Of a stretch of DNA of 40,022 bases, positions 7,939 through 15,540 are shown one piece after another; within the stretch, counting starts at the first letter, position 1, and each line of letters starts with the position of its first letter. This stretch comes from Terriglobia bacterium (GTDB lineage: Bacteria; Acidobacteriota; Terriglobia; UBA7540). The notes beneath the pieces were generated by a model. The model saw only the letters and a list, made by a program, of their open reading frames with translations. It did not search any database and was not told the DNA's origin. Both the position numbers and the translations under genes were made by a program. The stretch is from positions 1 through 40,022 of the forward strand of contig JASHON010000112.1 in assembly GCA_030041095.1 (NCBI GenBank), in the 5' to 3' direction.

Positions 7939-10608
7939 TCACTCGTAGTGCAAAGCCACGATCGGATCCACCTTGGCGGCGCGGCGCGCTGGGAGGTAGC
8001 TGGCCAGCAGCGCAACGCTGATAAGAGCCAGCGAGACGGCGACGAACGTGAACGGATCGGTCGGTTTCACGCCGTAAAGCAGGCTCGACAAGAAGCGCGT
8101 CAGAGCCAACGCGCCCACCAGCCCGATTCCCACTCCAATCACCGTCAGCTTGAATCCCTGGCTCACCACCAGGGTCAACACATCTTTCCGCCCGGCGCCC
8201 AGTGCCATCCGAATTCCAATTTCGTGGGTTCGCTGCGCCGCCGAATAGGAGACGACGCCGTAGAGTCCAACCGCTGCGAGCGCCAATCCCAGTAGGGCCA
8301 CAACCAACGCGACGTCAGCCGCGGTGCGGTAGGCAAAAAGAGAAACATGAAAAAGGTTTGCCACCGTATCGGTGGCGAGGATGGGAACGCTCGGATCGAC
8401 CGCATGCACTTGCGCCCGGACCGGGCCCAGGAGAGCCCAAGGGTCTCCCCCGGTCTTGATTAAGACGTTGGCGTCCGTCCAGGGCTGCTGAAAGAAAGGA
8501 AAATACATGAACGCCTCAGGGCTCTCATTCATGCTGTGATACTTGATGTCTTTCACCACGCCCACAACCGTCAACGTTTGACCCCAGTTGCTCAGACGGT
8601 GGCCCAAAGGGCTTTCTCCCGGCCAGAAACGTTGCGCCATGGTTTTATTGACCACGCAAACGAGAGGCGCGCCTGGCTTATCCTGATCCCTGAACCCGCG
8701 GCCGGAAAGAACAGGGATGCCCATCGTCGAGAAGTAATTGGGTCCTACGATGTCGTAATCGATGTCCATATCCTCGCCCGGCTTCGGTGTGTAGCCCTGA
8801 ATGGTTGGCCGGGTGGTGCCACGCCCTGTGAACCACAAGGGTACCCACTGCTCCAGGCTTACACCCTTTACCCCCGGCAGGGTTCCGATTCGGTCGAGCA
8901 ATTGCTCGAAGAATTCTCCCGATCGGGCAGGTGAGTAACCGTTTCCTCTCAGATCCATGGCGCCCAACAACACGTGGTGTACGTCGAAGCCCGGACCGGC
9001 TCGGCCGGCGTCACGCAAGCTGCGAACCAGCAGGCCCGCGCCGGCAAGCAGCATGACGCCGAGCACGGTTTCTGCAATCACCAGCAGACTGCGAAGGCGA
9101 TGCCGGTTCCCGGCTGCCGGCGATCTACGGCCTCCTCCTTTGAGCGACCGATTGAGGTCAGGCCCCGAGCTCAGCCAGGCTGGCGCCAGACCGAAGAACA
9201 GGACGGTTGAGATGGCAAGAACCACGCTGAACCACAGAACTCTGCCGTCCACGCCGAGCGGCAGCCCGATTGACAGATGAAGCGGAGGCAGGAAGAAGAT
9301 AAGGAAACTTGCAGCCCAGGATGCCAGAGCGATTCCGATGGCGCCGCCAATAAGAGAAAGCAGCAGGCTTTCAACGAGCATCTGCCGCACCAGCCGGGCG
9401 CGGCTCGCTCCCATCGCCGCGCGCACCGCAATCTCTTTTTCGCGGACGGCTGAACGCGCCAGCAGGAGGTTCGCAACATTCGCGCAGGCAATGAGCAGCA
9501 CTAAAGCCACGGCCAGCGCCAGGAAGGTGAGCGCTGGAAGAAGATACGCTTGCAAGCCGTAGTTCGCCTTCCACACCGGGCAAACGTAAACGCCAATGTT
9601 CTTGTTCGTCGCGGGATACCGCTCTGCCACGTGCTCCGCGATCGTGCTGAGGTCGGCTTGCGCTTCACCTGCGCTCACGCCCGGCTTCAGCCGTCCCATC
9701 ATGTGAATAAATGAAGGGGCGCGCTGGGTCAAGCTCGCCCCCGGCAAAATCGCCGGCTGCATCATCATCGGTACCCAGTACTTCGCGGCAACCCCCACGA
9801 TGGTCCCGTTGAACCCGCGCGGAGCTACGCCAATCACCGTGAACGGATGCCGGTTCATCTCAATCGTCTTCCCAACCACTTTGGAGCTGGAAGCAAACCG
9901 GCTTTGCCAGTATTCATAGCCGAGAACGATGTAGGGATCGGAGTTTAATCCCCGGTTGTCCGCGCGGTGGAAAACACGCCCCTTGGCAGCCTTCACGCCC
10001 AAAACATCGAAGTAGTTCTCCGTCACAATCTCGCCCCACGTACGCTCAGGCCTCTTCTCGGTTCGAAGCTCCGTATCCACATCAACGAACTCAAAGCCGA
10101 TCATGCCTCGGAACGAATGGTTTTGATCTCGATAATCCCGGTAATCCGGGTAAGAGCTTGTGTGGTATTCTCCGTCCGGCATGACGGTCTCAACGGCCAC
10201 CATTCGCCCGGCGTCGTGGACGAGGTACAACGGATGGAGAATCAGAACCTCGGCCCAACTGAACACGGTTGCGCTGCCGCCGATTCCGAGCGCCAGCGTG
10301 ATCGCGGCCACAACCGTGAAGCCCGGGTTGCGGCGCAATTGCCGCAAACCATAACGCAGGTCTTGAAGCAAGGTTTCGAGCCACGGAAAGCCCCACAATT
10401 CGCGATTCGTTTCGCGAAGTTGAGCCACTCCTCCTAAGCGAATGCGGGCCACCCGCCGGGCTTCCTCCTCCGGCATGCCCAGGCGAATGTTTTCTTCAGT
10501 GAGCATTTGCAGGTGTGCGTCGAGCTCCTGCTGGAATTCCTTGTCCAGCTCCCGCCGCGCGAATAACGCATGAATCCGCGAAGCCAGAACCTTCAGCCAG
10601 TGAAACAT
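7939..10608 (-). CDS. ADOP-family duplicated MacB/FtsX-type permease
   Basis: This 889-residue protein has the architecture of the acidobacterial duplicated orphan permeases. A soluble N-terminal segment (about 1-90, starting MFHWLKVLASRIHALFARRE) precedes a first transmembrane helix (about 97-119) and a MacB-type periplasmic domain. Next come a three-helix FtsX core (about 350-470), a second MacB-periplasmic domain and a final FtsX core (about 760-885, including YSAAQRTHEIGIRMALGAG). No ATPase gene is adjacent, hence 'orphan'; the substrate is unknown. These permeases usually sit just downstream of a PadR-type repressor, and here only remains of that gene are found. The family call is strong; the transport role is inferred from MacB relatives. 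Confidence 0.93.
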   Translation of the reverse strand: MFHWLKVLASRIHALFARRELDKEFQQELDAHLQMLTEENIRLGMPEEEARRVARIRLGGVAQLRETNRELWGFPWLETLLQDLRYGLRQLRRNPGFTVVAAITLALGIGGSATVFSWAEVLILHPLYLVHDAGRMVAVETVMPDGEYHTSSYPDYRDYRDQNHSFRGMIGFEFVDVDTELRTEKRPERTWGEIVTENYFDVLGVKAAKGRVFHRADNRGLNSDPYIVLGYEYWQSRFASSSKVVGKTIEMNRHPFTVIGVAPRGFNGTIVGVAAKYWVPMMMQPAILPGASLTQRAPSFIHMMGRLKPGVSAGEAQADLSTIAEHVAERYPATNKNIGVYVCPVWKANYGLQAYLLPALTFLALAVALVLLIACANVANLLLARSAVREKEIAVRAAMGASRARLVRQMLVESLLLSLIGGAIGIALASWAASFLIFFLPPLHLSIGLPLGVDGRVLWFSVVLAISTVLFFGLAPAWLSSGPDLNRSLKGGGRRSPAAGNRHRLRSLLVIAETVLGVMLLAGAGLLVRSLRDAGRAGPGFDVHHVLLGAMDLRGNGYSPARSGEFFEQLLDRIGTLPGVKGVSLEQWVPLWFTGRGTTRPTIQGYTPKPGEDMDIDYDIVGPNYFSTMGIPVLSGRGFRDQDKPGAPLVCVVNKTMAQRFWPGESPLGHRLSNWGQTLTVVGVVKDIKYHSMNESPEAFMYFPFFQQPWTDANVLIKTGGDPWALLGPVRAQVHAVDPSVPILATDTVANLFHVSLFAYRTAADVALVVALLGLALAAVGLYGVVSYSAAQRTHEIGIRMALGAGRKDVLTLVVSQGFKLTVIGVGIGLVGALALTRFLSSLLYGVKPTDPFTFVAVSLALISVALLASYLPARRAAKVDPIVALHYE

Positions 10609-10737
10609 CGCATGAACTCCTTGGTGCGAGCTGCAGTGCGCGCCCGATGCCGGCGGAGAGACGCTGCCAGTCTTCTATCTCCCTGGCGCCCTGAGATTGA
10701 GAGTGCCTTGAACGACCTCTGGTTTTTGGTCCGGCAT
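10609..10737 (-). pseudogene. Collapsed padR regulator gene (internal deletion)
   Basis: Directly upstream of the permease, ATG at 10737 opens MPDQKPEVVQGTLNL, the typical N-terminus of PadR regulators that accompany ADOP genes. It hits a TAG at 10675 after 20 codons. In another frame the remaining bases encode EDWQRLSAGIGRALQLA, which resembles the PadR C-terminus, and run into the permease start. The roughly 80 codons in between, which should hold the winged helix, are gone. This fits an internal deletion with a frame change. Too little DNA is present for a functional regulator. Confidence 0.75.
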
Positions 10738-10752
10738 CACGCCTCCTCTGGG

Positions 10753-10794
10753 TTATACACAGAAGTATCCCAAATGTCCCTGTGTAATGTCAAC
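10753..10794 (-). promoter_or_regulatory. Promoter and dyad operator of the padR remnant/ADOP unit
   Basis: On the minus strand TTGACA lies at 10794-10789, with GATACT at 10769-10764 as the best -10 (19-bp spacer, longer than ideal). Dyad arms ACACAG and CTGTGT (plus-strand 10757-10762 and 10780-10785) flank the -10 region. That is where a PadR repressor would be expected to bind its own promoter. Confidence 0.45.
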
Positions 10795-10812
10795 AGGTAT
10801 GAAAGCCCATGA

Positions 10813-11291
10813 CTTCAGTCCTGCCCTGCAGTTTCTACCTGTGCGCAGCAGTGTCGCATGCGTGTAATGCGGCTTTGCCGCCCGACGTGCGGCCAAGGAC
10901 GAGGAAAGCCTTGCCTCTCCCTCGAACTGATACATTTAGCGAGCCGGCCGGGGCACTTGATGCGGCTCCGCCGCCCGACGTGCGGAAAGGCTTGCCTTTC
11001 CGGGAGCGCCAGCGATCGAAATTATTTAGGGCGAGGCTGCGCCTCGCCCCGCGGAGTCTCCCAGACGCTCCGGCAGCCGCTTTCGTACCCCGTACCAGGA
11101 CATGACTTCAGTCATGCCGCCCCAGGCCGGCCGATGGCCGGGCTTTACAGGTTGCGGAAGAACTCTTTCGGGAGTTGACGTAGCGCCGGCTTCCAGCCGG
11201 CAACTCCCTTCAATTCAACGGAGGACGGCAAGATGCCGGCGCTACGTTTGCGGCGTCGTCGAGTAAAAGAAACCTCCGCTTTTCCCGCGAC
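10813..11291. repeat. Gene-free stretch of GC-hairpin and direct repeats
   Basis: No convincing gene lies here. A 26-nt unit of the form ATGCGGCTyyGCCGCCCGAC is present at 10867-10892 and again at 10960-10985, both in the same orientation. Other elements are a CTTGCCTTTCC-type segment after each copy, the inverted pair GGGCGAGGCTGCGCCTCGCCC at about 11029-11049, a palindrome ATGACTTCAGTCATG near 11102, and long arms CGTAGCGCCGGC (11179-11190) and GCCGGCGCTACG (11235-11246). The pattern resembles REP-like interspersed elements. Short open frames across it are repeat-encoded and unlikely to be real. Confidence 0.6.
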
Positions 11292-11339
11292 GTGGTGAGA
11301 AATGCAGGCCAAGCCGTTGCTCCGGCCGAGGTTCGGGTA

Positions 11340-11382
11340 TGTGACCGAGGTCACAGCCACGTTTTTGCTGTGCGGCTAGAAT
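11340..11382 (+). promoter_or_regulatory. CRP/FNR-family activated class II promoter
   Basis: TGTGACCGAGGTCACA (11340-11355) is a perfect TGTGA-N6-TCACA palindrome, the recognition pattern of CRP/FNR-superfamily regulators. A -10 box TAGAAT lies at 11377-11382 with no -35 box. The implied start at about 11389 puts the palindrome centre at -41.5, the standard class II activator position. Confidence 0.7.
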
Positions 11383-11402
11383 CGGCATGTGGTGAGCCGA
11401 GC

Positions 11403-12569
11403 ATGCCGGGAACCGCAGCCGATATGAGCTCCTCCGAACGGCCGTTTATTGTCATTTGGGAAGTGACGCAGGCGTGCAACCTCGCCTGCCTGCATTGCCG
11501 AGCTTCCGCTCAGCCTCAGCGGTCGCTTCTGGAGTTGACGACGCTCGAGGGCGAATCGCTCATCCGGCAGGTCCGGGAATTAAATGTGCCCGTCTTCGTA
11601 CTGACCGGAGGCGATCCGCTGAAGCGGCCTGACGTATACCACTTGGTTGAGTATGGAACCAGGCTGGGCGTGCGTGTATCCATGTCGCCCAGCGCCACGC
11701 CGCTCCTCACTCGCGACGCGCTGGCGGAGTTGAAAGCGCGTGGCCTTGCGCGGCTGGCGATTAGCCTGGACGGCTCGACAGTAGCCTTGCATGACCGGTT
11801 TCGTGGCGTTGCCGGCGCCTTTGACCGTGCCCTTCAGGCTATTTGCTGGGCGGGCGAGCTTGCCATGCCGGTCCAGATAAACTCCACCATGACGCGCCAT
11901 AACATCCACGATTTCGACGCCTTGGCAAAGCTTGTTGAAAGCCTCGGCGTTGTTCTGTGGAGCATCTTCTTCTTGGTTCCTACAGGGCGGGGGAAGGTCG
12001 AGGACTTGCTTTCCGGCGAAGAATTTGAGCGATTGTTTGCAAAGATGTATGACTTATCCGGGCGCGTGAGCTTCGACATCAAAACCACGGAAGCGATGCA
12101 TTATCGGCGGTATTTCCTGAAGAGAAAAACGCAGGAAAGGCTCGCCGGTTCTGAAGCGGCGGCGCGCTCTCTCGGCCCGCTCTGGCTAAAGTCTTCGGCG
12201 CTTGGCCAAGGCGGCCCGGACGGTATCCCTCGCGCCACAAAAGGCATTAATGACGCCAAAGGTTTTGTCTTTGTGTCTCACGCTGGAGATGTTTACCCGA
12301 GCGGCTTCCTCCCGCTCTCGGGAGGCAACATTCGCAGGAGAGCATTGGCGGAAATTTACCGCGCGTCGCCCCTGTTCGTGGCCTTGCGCGATTCCGCCCA
12401 ACTCAAAGGCAAGTGCGGCGCGTGCGAGTTCAAGGAGATTTGCGGCGGATCGCGTGCCCGAGCTTACGCCTTGACCGGAGATCCCTTCGCTGCGGAACCG
12501 TGCTGCAGCTTCCAGCCGGAAGCGTGGATCGCTCGAAGCTCCGCAGCCGTCAGCTCATCGTTTCATTAA
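11403..12569 (+). CDS. Radical SAM/SPASM protein of the TIGR04053-like (BA_1875) family
   Basis: Numbered from ATG 11403 (388 residues), the radical SAM motif CNLACLHC supplies C25, C29 and C32 for the [4Fe-4S] cluster that cleaves S-adenosylmethionine. LTGGDPLKRPDVY and SPSATPLLT follow in the core. The SPASM-like C-terminus has C338, C341, C347 and the pair C367-C368 (GKCGACEFKEICGG, EPCC), enough for auxiliary clusters. The overall pattern recalls TIGR04053 and the AhbC/AhbD/NirJ haem enzymes; the substrate is unknown. The frame is open upstream to GTG 11292, but that would put the promoter inside the gene; GGTGAG at 11391 supports 11403 (ATG 11424 is possible). It stands alone, so no partner peptide or haem gene indicates the product. 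Confidence 0.87.
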   Translation: MPGTAADMSSSERPFIVIWEVTQACNLACLHCRASAQPQRSLLELTTLEGESLIRQVRELNVPVFVLTGGDPLKRPDVYHLVEYGTRLGVRVSMSPSATPLLTRDALAELKARGLARLAISLDGSTVALHDRFRGVAGAFDRALQAICWAGELAMPVQINSTMTRHNIHDFDALAKLVESLGVVLWSIFFLVPTGRGKVEDLLSGEEFERLFAKMYDLSGRVSFDIKTTEAMHYRRYFLKRKTQERLAGSEAAARSLGPLWLKSSALGQGGPDGIPRATKGINDAKGFVFVSHAGDVYPSGFLPLSGGNIRRRALAEIYRASPLFVALRDSAQLKGKCGACEFKEICGGSRARAYALTGDPFAAEPCCSFQPEAWIARSSAAVSSSFH

Positions 12570-12590
12570 AAAATATTATGGATAAATCAT

Positions 12591-12619
12591 TTGACAATGT
12601 AGTACATCCCGTGTAGATT
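12591..12619 (+). promoter_or_regulatory. Upstream promoter P1 of the FecR-like gene
   Basis: TTGACA (12591-12596), a 17-bp spacer and TAGATT (12614-12619). The spacer contains the perfect palindrome ATGTAGTACAT (12597-12607), a plausible operator. Transcription would give an untranslated leader of about 215 nt. Confidence 0.5.
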
Positions 12620-12718
12620 GGAAGTTTCCCGTTGCTGGCGCCTGAGACTCGTCTCGGTGTCTTCATCTTAATCCAAGACGTTCTAGTTCTTCGTAGCGCT
12701 TGATTTCAAAGAAAACTG

Positions 12719-12747
12719 TTGACAAGCGTGCTCGCTTTCTCTATGCT
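12719..12747 (+). promoter_or_regulatory. Proximal promoter P2 of the FecR-like gene
   Basis: TTGACA (12719-12724), a 17-bp spacer and TATGCT (12742-12747). This is the stronger of the two promoters before the FecR-like gene and gives a leader of about 85 nt. Confidence 0.65.
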
Positions 12748-12839
12748 GAGGGGGATTTTTATAACCTGGGTATTATTCCAGTGCAAGTGGGTGAGGAGTG
12801 ACTGGCTCCTGACCTTATCTCAAGCAAGGAGTTAAGCAC

Positions 12840-13688
12840 ATGTCGATGAAATCCCGGATAACGCTGTTCCTGCTTCTGCTCGGTGTTGTAGGTGCGGCCC
12901 CTGTTTTTGCGGGTTCCGCAGCCATTGGAACAGTAGCGGGCAGCCTGAATGCGACTGTCAGCGGGCAGTCCCTCCTGCCGAACAGCACGATCTTCAGTGG
13001 CGACCATCTGCAAGTTCAGAATGGCGCGGCGGTGATCGCGTTTGCCAACGGTAGTCGCATGGCTCTTGGCCAGAATACGGTGGCCCAGTTCTTGAGAGAT
13101 CAGAACGGGGTTGACGTGGAATTGGCTTCGGGCAACGTCTCGATGTTCCACCCTGCGGCCGGAACGGGTCTCAAAGTGGACGTTGAGAACTGGGCGATTA
13201 CGCCAGGGTCCGGTTACAGGACCGTGGGCGAAGTCGCAATGGTCAATAGCGCTGTCGTGGTTACGGCCAAAGAGGGTATGCTTCATGTCCAGGGCAACGG
13301 CAAGTCGATGGACGTTGCTCAGGGAAAAACGATTACCCTTACGGCGCCCACGAAGGCCATGCCGCAAACGGGCACGTCTCAGAAACTGGTTAGCAGCAAC
13401 GTGCTTCCTGGGCTCGCTGCCGGCCTTGCTGGCGGTGGATTGATCGCTGCCATCATTGCTGCAAAGAAGGCGAGCGACGCGAACAACAACGCACAGAGCG
13501 CCACATCTGCTGGTGATGCTGCTGCGTCAGCGGCTGATTCGGCTGCGACGGCTGCTTCTGCTGCGGATTCGGATGCTCTAGCTGCGGGCGCCGCTGCGAA
13601 TGCCGCCGGATGCGCGATTAATACTTGGGCAAATGGGTTGGGCGATGTGAGCCCCTATACCCCGCCCGCCGGCTTTACCTGCCCGTAG
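12840..13688 (+). CDS. Exported FecR-like protein with alanine-rich tail
   Basis: The 282-residue product starts with a clear signal peptide (MSMKSRITLFLLLLGVVGAA, cleavage near residue 24). It continues with a FecR-like beta domain: a 'GSLNATVSGQSLLPNSTIFSGDHL' type opening, then NGSRMALGQNT and ASGNVSMF strands. A hydrophobic glycine-rich helix (about 190-209, AAGLAGGGLIAAIIAAKK) follows, then an Ala/Ser/Asp-rich coiled stretch (about 215-262) and a short tail with two cysteines. AAGGAG precedes the start. It has its own promoters and a strong terminator, so it is monocistronic and probably well expressed. The role is unknown: FecR domains sense or scaffold in the cell envelope, but no sigma factor or TonB receptor is nearby. 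Confidence 0.85.
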   Translation: MSMKSRITLFLLLLGVVGAAPVFAGSAAIGTVAGSLNATVSGQSLLPNSTIFSGDHLQVQNGAAVIAFANGSRMALGQNTVAQFLRDQNGVDVELASGNVSMFHPAAGTGLKVDVENWAITPGSGYRTVGEVAMVNSAVVVTAKEGMLHVQGNGKSMDVAQGKTITLTAPTKAMPQTGTSQKLVSSNVLPGLAAGLAGGGLIAAIIAAKKASDANNNAQSATSAGDAAASAADSAATAASAADSDALAAGAAANAAGCAINTWANGLGDVSPYTPPAGFTCP

Positions 13689-13738
13689 CTTGGTAGGTTT
13701 GCCACGGACGTCAGATTCTTAACCTTGTCAGTTTGAAA

Positions 13739-13776
13739 CGCCGGATCCGATGTAAGGATCCGGCGTTTTTGTTTTT
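13739..13776 (+). terminator. Intrinsic terminator after the FecR-like gene
   Basis: Perfect 10-bp stem CGCCGGATCC / GGATCCGGCG (13739-13748 and 13756-13765) with a 7-nt loop, followed by TTTTTGTTTTT. Confidence 0.93.
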
Positions 13777-13803
13777 CCCTCCCAATCGCAGCCTGTCCGA
13801 TCA

Positions 13804-13848
13804 AATTACCGTTCACAATTACCGTTGACACGTGGCCGGTCGCATGAT
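13804..13848 (+). promoter_or_regulatory. Putative promoter of the carboxypeptidase-esterase unit with tandem repeat
   Basis: AATTACCGTT(C/G)AC occurs twice in tandem with a 14-bp period (from 13804 and 13818). The second copy ends in TTGACA (13825-13830), a good -35. The -10 about 17-18 bp on (TTACAT/TACATG) is weak, suggesting activator dependence; the repeat could be its binding site. Confidence 0.4.
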
Positions 13849-13902
13849 TACATGTTAGTCTTTTGCACGGCTGATACACGAAGGGGACTCAAACAGGACG
13901 AA

Positions 13903-15516
13903 ATGGGGTTGTCCATGCATAATTCCTGCCTGAAGAACTCGCGGCGAAGCAACGGGCTTGTCCTTGCCGCAGCGTGCCTGGGCGCGTGCCTCTTGGCTTA
14001 TCCCGCATCGGGGCAAACAACGGCAAAGGCCCAGGCGAAGCCTGCTACGCCACCAACGAAGCCGGTTGAGCGCGCTGTCATCACTCATCACACGGTGACT
14101 GTGAATGGACGCAGTCTTGCCTACACTGCGACGGCCGGAACCATCATTTTGCGGGACTCAAAAGAAGAGCCCACGGCGAAGATGTTCTACATCGCCTTCA
14201 CCCTGGACAATGCCGGGCCGGTAGCCGAACGGCCGGTCACGTTCTCCTACAATGGCGGTCCAGGCGCAGCCTCCGCACTGGTGGACTTTGGCGGGTTCGG
14301 GCCAAGAGAGATCGTTTGGCCACAGCCGGGCCAGCCGCTATCCGTGCGGCCGCCCTATCGGGTGGCGCCGAATCCAGACACCCTGCTGCTCAGCACGGAT
14401 TTGGTCTTCGTGGACGCGGTGGGAACAGGCTATAGCCGCATCATCCACCCAAAAGGCACGCCGAAAATGTTTTACGGGATCAATGAGGATGCCGCGGCGT
14501 TCACGCAATTCATCGAACGATACATTACAAAATACGATCGCTGGGCGTCACCGAAATTCCTTCTGGGTGAAAGCTATGGCACCACGCGCTCTGCCGTGCT
14601 GGCCGATGAGCTTGTTCACCACGGAATCTACCTTAACGGCGTGATCCTGTGCTCCACGGTACTGAATTTTCCGACCATCGCGCTCGCACCTGGCAACGAC
14701 CTTCCCTACATTCTCTATCTGCCTTCTTACGCGGCCGTTGCCATGTACCATCACCGTCTTCATCCTGAGCCAACCAGCATCCGGCAACTGGTACAAAAAG
14801 CTGAGGCGTTCGCCGCCGGCCCCTATGCCACGGCTTTGTTTCAGGGATCCAATCTGAAGCCTTCCGATCTGCAATCGCTGGCCGACCAGCTTGCCTCCCT
14901 TACGGGTTTGCCCGCTTCGCTTTGGGTTCGAATGCACTTGCGTATACCGCTGCCCGTTTTCCAGCGCCGTCTGCTCGGAAGCGAGGATCAGTCAACGGGC
15001 CGTTATGATGGCCGCTATACGCTCAACGAGCTTGAGCCGATTTTGCCCATGCCTGGCCGCGGGGACATGGGCGCAAGCAGCAGCGCTATTACAGGTGCTC
15101 TTACCGCTAGCTTCGACGACTATGTCGAGCGCAAGCTGAATTATCATACGAAGGAACATTATCGCCAGCTCAGTTTCATGGTGAATCGCGCATGGGATTG
15201 GAAATTCGCGCCTCCCGTTTCCACTCTGCTGGGATGGCGAACGTTTACAATCAATGTGGCGCCGGCCCTTGCTGAGGCGATGAACAATGATCCGGGCCTG
15301 GAGCTGATGGTCAATAACGGGTATTACGATATGGCCACGCCGTTTTTTGCCACGGAATATACTCTGCGCCACATGGCGCTAAGCCCGGCAGCCTGGCAGC
15401 GCGTCGCCATCGATTATTATCACTGCGGCCACATGCTATATCTCAACCCCAACGTTGTGCCGGTGCTCAACCGCAACATCAACGAGTTCATCCAAAACGC
15501 CAGCAGCAGCCATTAA
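13903..15516 (+). CDS. Secreted serine carboxypeptidase, peptidase family S10
   Basis: Numbered from ATG 13903 (537 residues), a signal peptide (about 1-38, hydrophobic core LVLAAACLGACLLAYPASG) precedes an alpha/beta-hydrolase S10 domain. Visible motifs are FSYNGGPGAAS (oxyanion region), LLGESYGTTR with nucleophile S224, NNGYYDMATPF with D476, and CGHMLY with H510, a complete Ser-Asp-His triad. S10 enzymes remove C-terminal residues from peptides; this one would work outside the cytoplasm. The frame extends back to TTG 13825, but that codon lies in a likely -35 box; ATG 13903 has AGGA four bases upstream. The esterase gene follows almost directly, so both exported hydrolases are probably co-expressed. 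Confidence 0.9.
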   Translation: MGLSMHNSCLKNSRRSNGLVLAAACLGACLLAYPASGQTTAKAQAKPATPPTKPVERAVITHHTVTVNGRSLAYTATAGTIILRDSKEEPTAKMFYIAFTLDNAGPVAERPVTFSYNGGPGAASALVDFGGFGPREIVWPQPGQPLSVRPPYRVAPNPDTLLLSTDLVFVDAVGTGYSRIIHPKGTPKMFYGINEDAAAFTQFIERYITKYDRWASPKFLLGESYGTTRSAVLADELVHHGIYLNGVILCSTVLNFPTIALAPGNDLPYILYLPSYAAVAMYHHRLHPEPTSIRQLVQKAEAFAAGPYATALFQGSNLKPSDLQSLADQLASLTGLPASLWVRMHLRIPLPVFQRRLLGSEDQSTGRYDGRYTLNELEPILPMPGRGDMGASSSAITGALTASFDDYVERKLNYHTKEHYRQLSFMVNRAWDWKFAPPVSTLLGWRTFTINVAPALAEAMNNDPGLELMVNNGYYDMATPFFATEYTLRHMALSPAAWQRVAIDYYHCGHMLYLNPNVVPVLNRNINEFIQNASSSH

Positions 15517-15540
15517 ATGTTTCTGCAAGGAACGACGGGT

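Noticed and set aside
10809-11178. Plus-strand frames of 98 and 106 codons in the hairpin-repeat region
   Set aside because: Encoded by repeats and inverted repeats, with no domain and no ribosome-binding site.
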